A stretch of 64,000 bases of DNA from Microbacterium flavescens (lineage in GTDB: Bacteria > Actinomycetota > Actinomycetes > Actinomycetales > Microbacteriaceae), in contig NZ_JAFIWA010000001.1 of NCBI RefSeq assembly GCF_018588945.1, positions 434,001-498,000 on the forward strand, given 5' to 3'. The position numbers and the translations under genes are program-made. Below, in pieces: positions 62,300 to 64,000 of the stretch (its first letter is position 1; each line of letters opens with the position of its first letter). The notes under the pieces are model-generated. The model saw only the letters and a list, made by a program, of their open reading frames with translations. It ran no database searches and had not been told where the DNA came from.

Positions 62300-63469
62300 A
62301 TGCTCGTGCCGCTGACGAACGAACCGCGGGATTACGCGTGGGGATCGACGCTCCTCCTCGCCGACCTCGAAGGCCGAGCGCCGTCCGGCCGCCCGGAGGC
62401 GGAGGTGTGGTTCGGCGACCATCCGGCCGACCCGGCCGTCACGGAGGACGGCCGGACGCTGGACGTGTGGCTGGCCGAGGACGGGACCGCCACCGGAGCC
62501 CCCGCTCAGCTTCCCTATCTGCTGAAGCTGCTGGCCGCGGCATCCGCTCTGTCGATCCAGGCCCATCCATCGAAGACGCAGGCCGAGGAGGGGTACGCGC
62601 GGGAGGAGGCCGCCGGCATTCCGCGCGACGCGCCCCACCGCACCTACCGCGACGCCAACCACAAGCCCGAGCTCATCGTCGCGGTGAGCGAGGAGTTCCG
62701 TGCGCTCGCCGGGCTGCGCGACCTCGACGCCACGCGCCGGCTGGTCCGTGCCCTCGGCGACGGAGCGCGTCCGCTCGCCGAGCGGCTGGAGCGGCAGGAT
62801 GCGTCGCTCGCCGACGTGCTCGCATGGGTGCTGACCGACGAGGCGAAGGCCGACGTCCGGGCCGTCGTCGATGCCGCGGCGGCGGCCGACTCGGAGGAGT
62901 TCGCCGCCGAGCTCGCCCTCGTGCGCACGCTGGACGCGCAGTTCGCCGGGGACGGGGGGATCGTCGTCGCGCTCCTGATGAACCTCATCACCCTGCGTCG
63001 CGGCGAAGGGCTGTTCGTACCTGCCGGTGTCCTGCACGCCTACCTCAGCGGACTGGGCGTCGAGCTCATGGCGGCGAGCGACAACGTCGTGCGCGGCGGG
63101 TTGACGCCCAAGCACATCGACGTCGGCGAGCTGCTCGCGGTCCTCGAACCGCGACCGGCGGCGCCGCACATCGTGCGCGCGCGCTCCGTGGCGCCCGGCG
63201 TCCAGCGCTTCGACGTGCCGGTCGCCGACTTCGCGCTCGACCGGGTGCGGGCGTCGGAGGACGACGAGCTCCGCCTCCCCGTGGACGGGCCGACGATCGC
63301 CCTGGTCACCGCAGGCGAGGTCACGGTCGCCGGCGGCACCAGCACCACGGTGCTCACGCTCGCACCCGGCGGAGCGGCCTTCGTCACGCCCGACGAGCAG
63401 TGGGTGCGTGTCACCGGGTCGGGGGAGCTCTTCCTCGCCGCTCCGGGCACGATCCCCGCCGCCGGATGA
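62300..63469 (+). CDS. manA: Mannose-6-phosphate isomerase, class I
   Basis: 389 residues of the cupin-type isomerase. Zinc and active-site parts are QAHPSK, NHKPELIVAV, FVPAGVLHAYLSGLGVELM, and SDNVVRGGLTPKHID. It converts fructose-6-phosphate to mannose-6-phosphate for GDP-mannose. With the phosphohexomutase at 4.3 kb it can supply mannosyl donors to the surface-polymer glycosyltransferases. It is followed by an imperfect hairpin (63511-63533). Confidence 0.93.
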   Translation: MLVPLTNEPRDYAWGSTLLLADLEGRAPSGRPEAEVWFGDHPADPAVTEDGRTLDVWLAEDGTATGAPAQLPYLLKLLAAASALSIQAHPSKTQAEEGYAREEAAGIPRDAPHRTYRDANHKPELIVAVSEEFRALAGLRDLDATRRLVRALGDGARPLAERLERQDASLADVLAWVLTDEAKADVRAVVDAAAAADSEEFAAELALVRTLDAQFAGDGGIVVALLMNLITLRRGEGLFVPAGVLHAYLSGLGVELMAASDNVVRGGLTPKHIDVGELLAVLEPRPAAPHIVRARSVAPGVQRFDVPVADFALDRVRASEDDELRLPVDGPTIALVTAGEVTVAGGTSTTVLTLAPGGAAFVTPDEQWVRVTGSGELFLAAPGTIPAAG

Positions 63470-63510
63470 TCGGCCGAATGGGAGAGTTCTCATCCGACCG
63501 TTATCACAGA

Positions 63511-63533
63511 GCGACACGCCGTCGGCGCGTCGC
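63511..63533. terminator. Imperfect hairpin downstream of manA
   Basis: Arms GCGACACGCC (63511-63520) and GGCGCGTCGC (63524-63533) pair with a single A-C mismatch around a 3-nt loop, 42 bp after the manA stop. No T tract follows. Confidence 0.45.
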
Positions 63534-63572
63534 GAAAGTTCAAGAGGTACTTGAGGCTTTAGTATCTGCGAC

Positions 63573-63601
63573 TTGACCTCGGAGAACTACACGGGTGTAA
63601 T
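63573..63601 (+). promoter_or_regulatory. Promoter of the whiB gene
   Basis: TTGACC (63573-63578) and TGTAAT (63596-63601) are spaced by exactly 17 bp, the best sigma70-like promoter in the window. The leader of about 45 nt ends with a GGGGAG ribosome site before the ATG at 63653. The flanking DNA is unusually AT-rich. Confidence 0.65.
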
Positions 63602-63652
63602 TACTCGTACACGCACACCGCGTGCAGGGGGATATCCCGGGGGGAGAACGAG

Positions 63653-63976
63653 ATGACGGCTTCGCAATACCGTTCAGGCGTTCCCGAAAACTGGTTCGTC
63701 GATCCGGTGCAGCTCGGTGTTCCGGGCGTCCGCCGGCCGGTCGAGGGGGAGGATGAAAATCCTCTCTCGTGGCAGACCGATGCGCTGTGCTCGCAGACCG
63801 ATCCCGAGGCCTTCTTCCCCGAGAAAGGCGGCTCGACCCGCGACGCCAAGCGCGTCTGCGCGTCGTGCGACGTCCGCGGGGAGTGCCTCGAGTACGCGCT
63901 GCAGAACGACGAGCGCTTCGGCATCTGGGGCGGACTCAGCGAGCGCGAGCGCCGCAAGCTCAAGCGCCGCGCCTGA
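63653..63976 (+). CDS. whiB: WhiB-family iron-sulfur transcriptional regulator
   Basis: 107 residues. The four cluster-binding cysteines are in ALCSQTD, VCASC and GEC, and the turn FGIWGGLSERERRKLKRR is the WhiB signature with a basic DNA-binding tail. The short N-terminal extension and SQTDPEAFFPEKG resemble WhiB2/WhmD, which controls septation. The four-cysteine [4Fe-4S] cluster makes it redox- or NO-sensitive. It has its own promoter and a long leader. The assignment to the WhiB2 subgroup is tentative. Confidence 0.93.
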   Translation: MTASQYRSGVPENWFVDPVQLGVPGVRRPVEGEDENPLSWQTDALCSQTDPEAFFPEKGGSTRDAKRVCASCDVRGECLEYALQNDERFGIWGGLSERERRKLKRRA

Positions 63977-64000
63977 GCCCGAAGCCCGCGGTCGCTTCTT

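Overview
The window looks like about 64 kb of chromosome from a high-GC Gram-positive of the Microbacteriaceae, most likely Microbacterium or a close relative. The grounds are the very high GC, dense packing with 4-bp ATGA/GTGA stop-start overlaps, many starts with a -10 hexamer only 6-8 nt upstream, an acyl-CoA carboxylase with an epsilon subunit, a WhiB regulator, and cell-wall-binding repeat proteins. No phage, IS, CRISPR, tRNA or rRNA was found. Species-level assignment is inference.

Left part (1 to 28 kb) is mostly housekeeping. It starts with the 3' end of a PRD/PTS regulator, then an AbiEi-like gene bracketed by palindromes, a GNAT acetyltransferase and an MFS transporter. Next comes a block whose content resembles the M. 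tuberculosis region from purE to pmmB: phosphohexomutase, purine nucleoside phosphorylase, LpdA-type quinone reductase, the acyl-CoA carboxylase alpha, beta and epsilon genes, Maf, biotin ligase, a PH-domain membrane protein, PurK and PurE. Inserted in it are an RNA methyltransferase, a response regulator/histidine kinase/membrane protein operon, and a 340-bp non-coding stretch packed with hairpins. An LCP ligase, a glycosyltransferase and two secreted cell-wall-binding-repeat (CWB2) proteins lead into the second half.

Right part (28 to 62 kb) is a large cell-surface polysaccharide locus. A 16-kb rightward run encodes an ABC-2 exporter, a large multi-spanning protein, glycosyltransferases, a WbpD/WbpE/WbpB-like acetyltransferase-aminotransferase-oxidoreductase trio, and a one-piece ABC flippase. 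After a zero-spacing convergent junction come two leftward glycosyltransferases, a frame-disrupted acyltransferase, a UDP-GlcNAc 2-epimerase, a secreted CWB2 protein carrying a glucuronyl C5-epimerase-like domain (apparently starting at AUC), and a UDP-sugar 6-dehydrogenase. A second module holds UDP-galactopyranose mutase, a second ABC-2 exporter and GlfT1/GlfT2-like galactofuranosyltransferases, followed by two O-antigen-ligase/polymerase-like proteins. ManA and a WhiB regulator close the window.

Read together, the right part can make an activated (di)acetamido-uronic acid and a galactofuran, export them through separate ABC systems, polymerise or ligate them and attach them to peptidoglycan through the LCP protein. 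The most interesting proposal is that the resulting anionic wall polymer is the anchor for the three CWB2 proteins encoded here, one of which may epimerise the uronic acids of that same polymer outside the cell. No polyprenyl-phosphate glycosyl-1-phosphate transferase is visible, so chain initiation must be encoded elsewhere.
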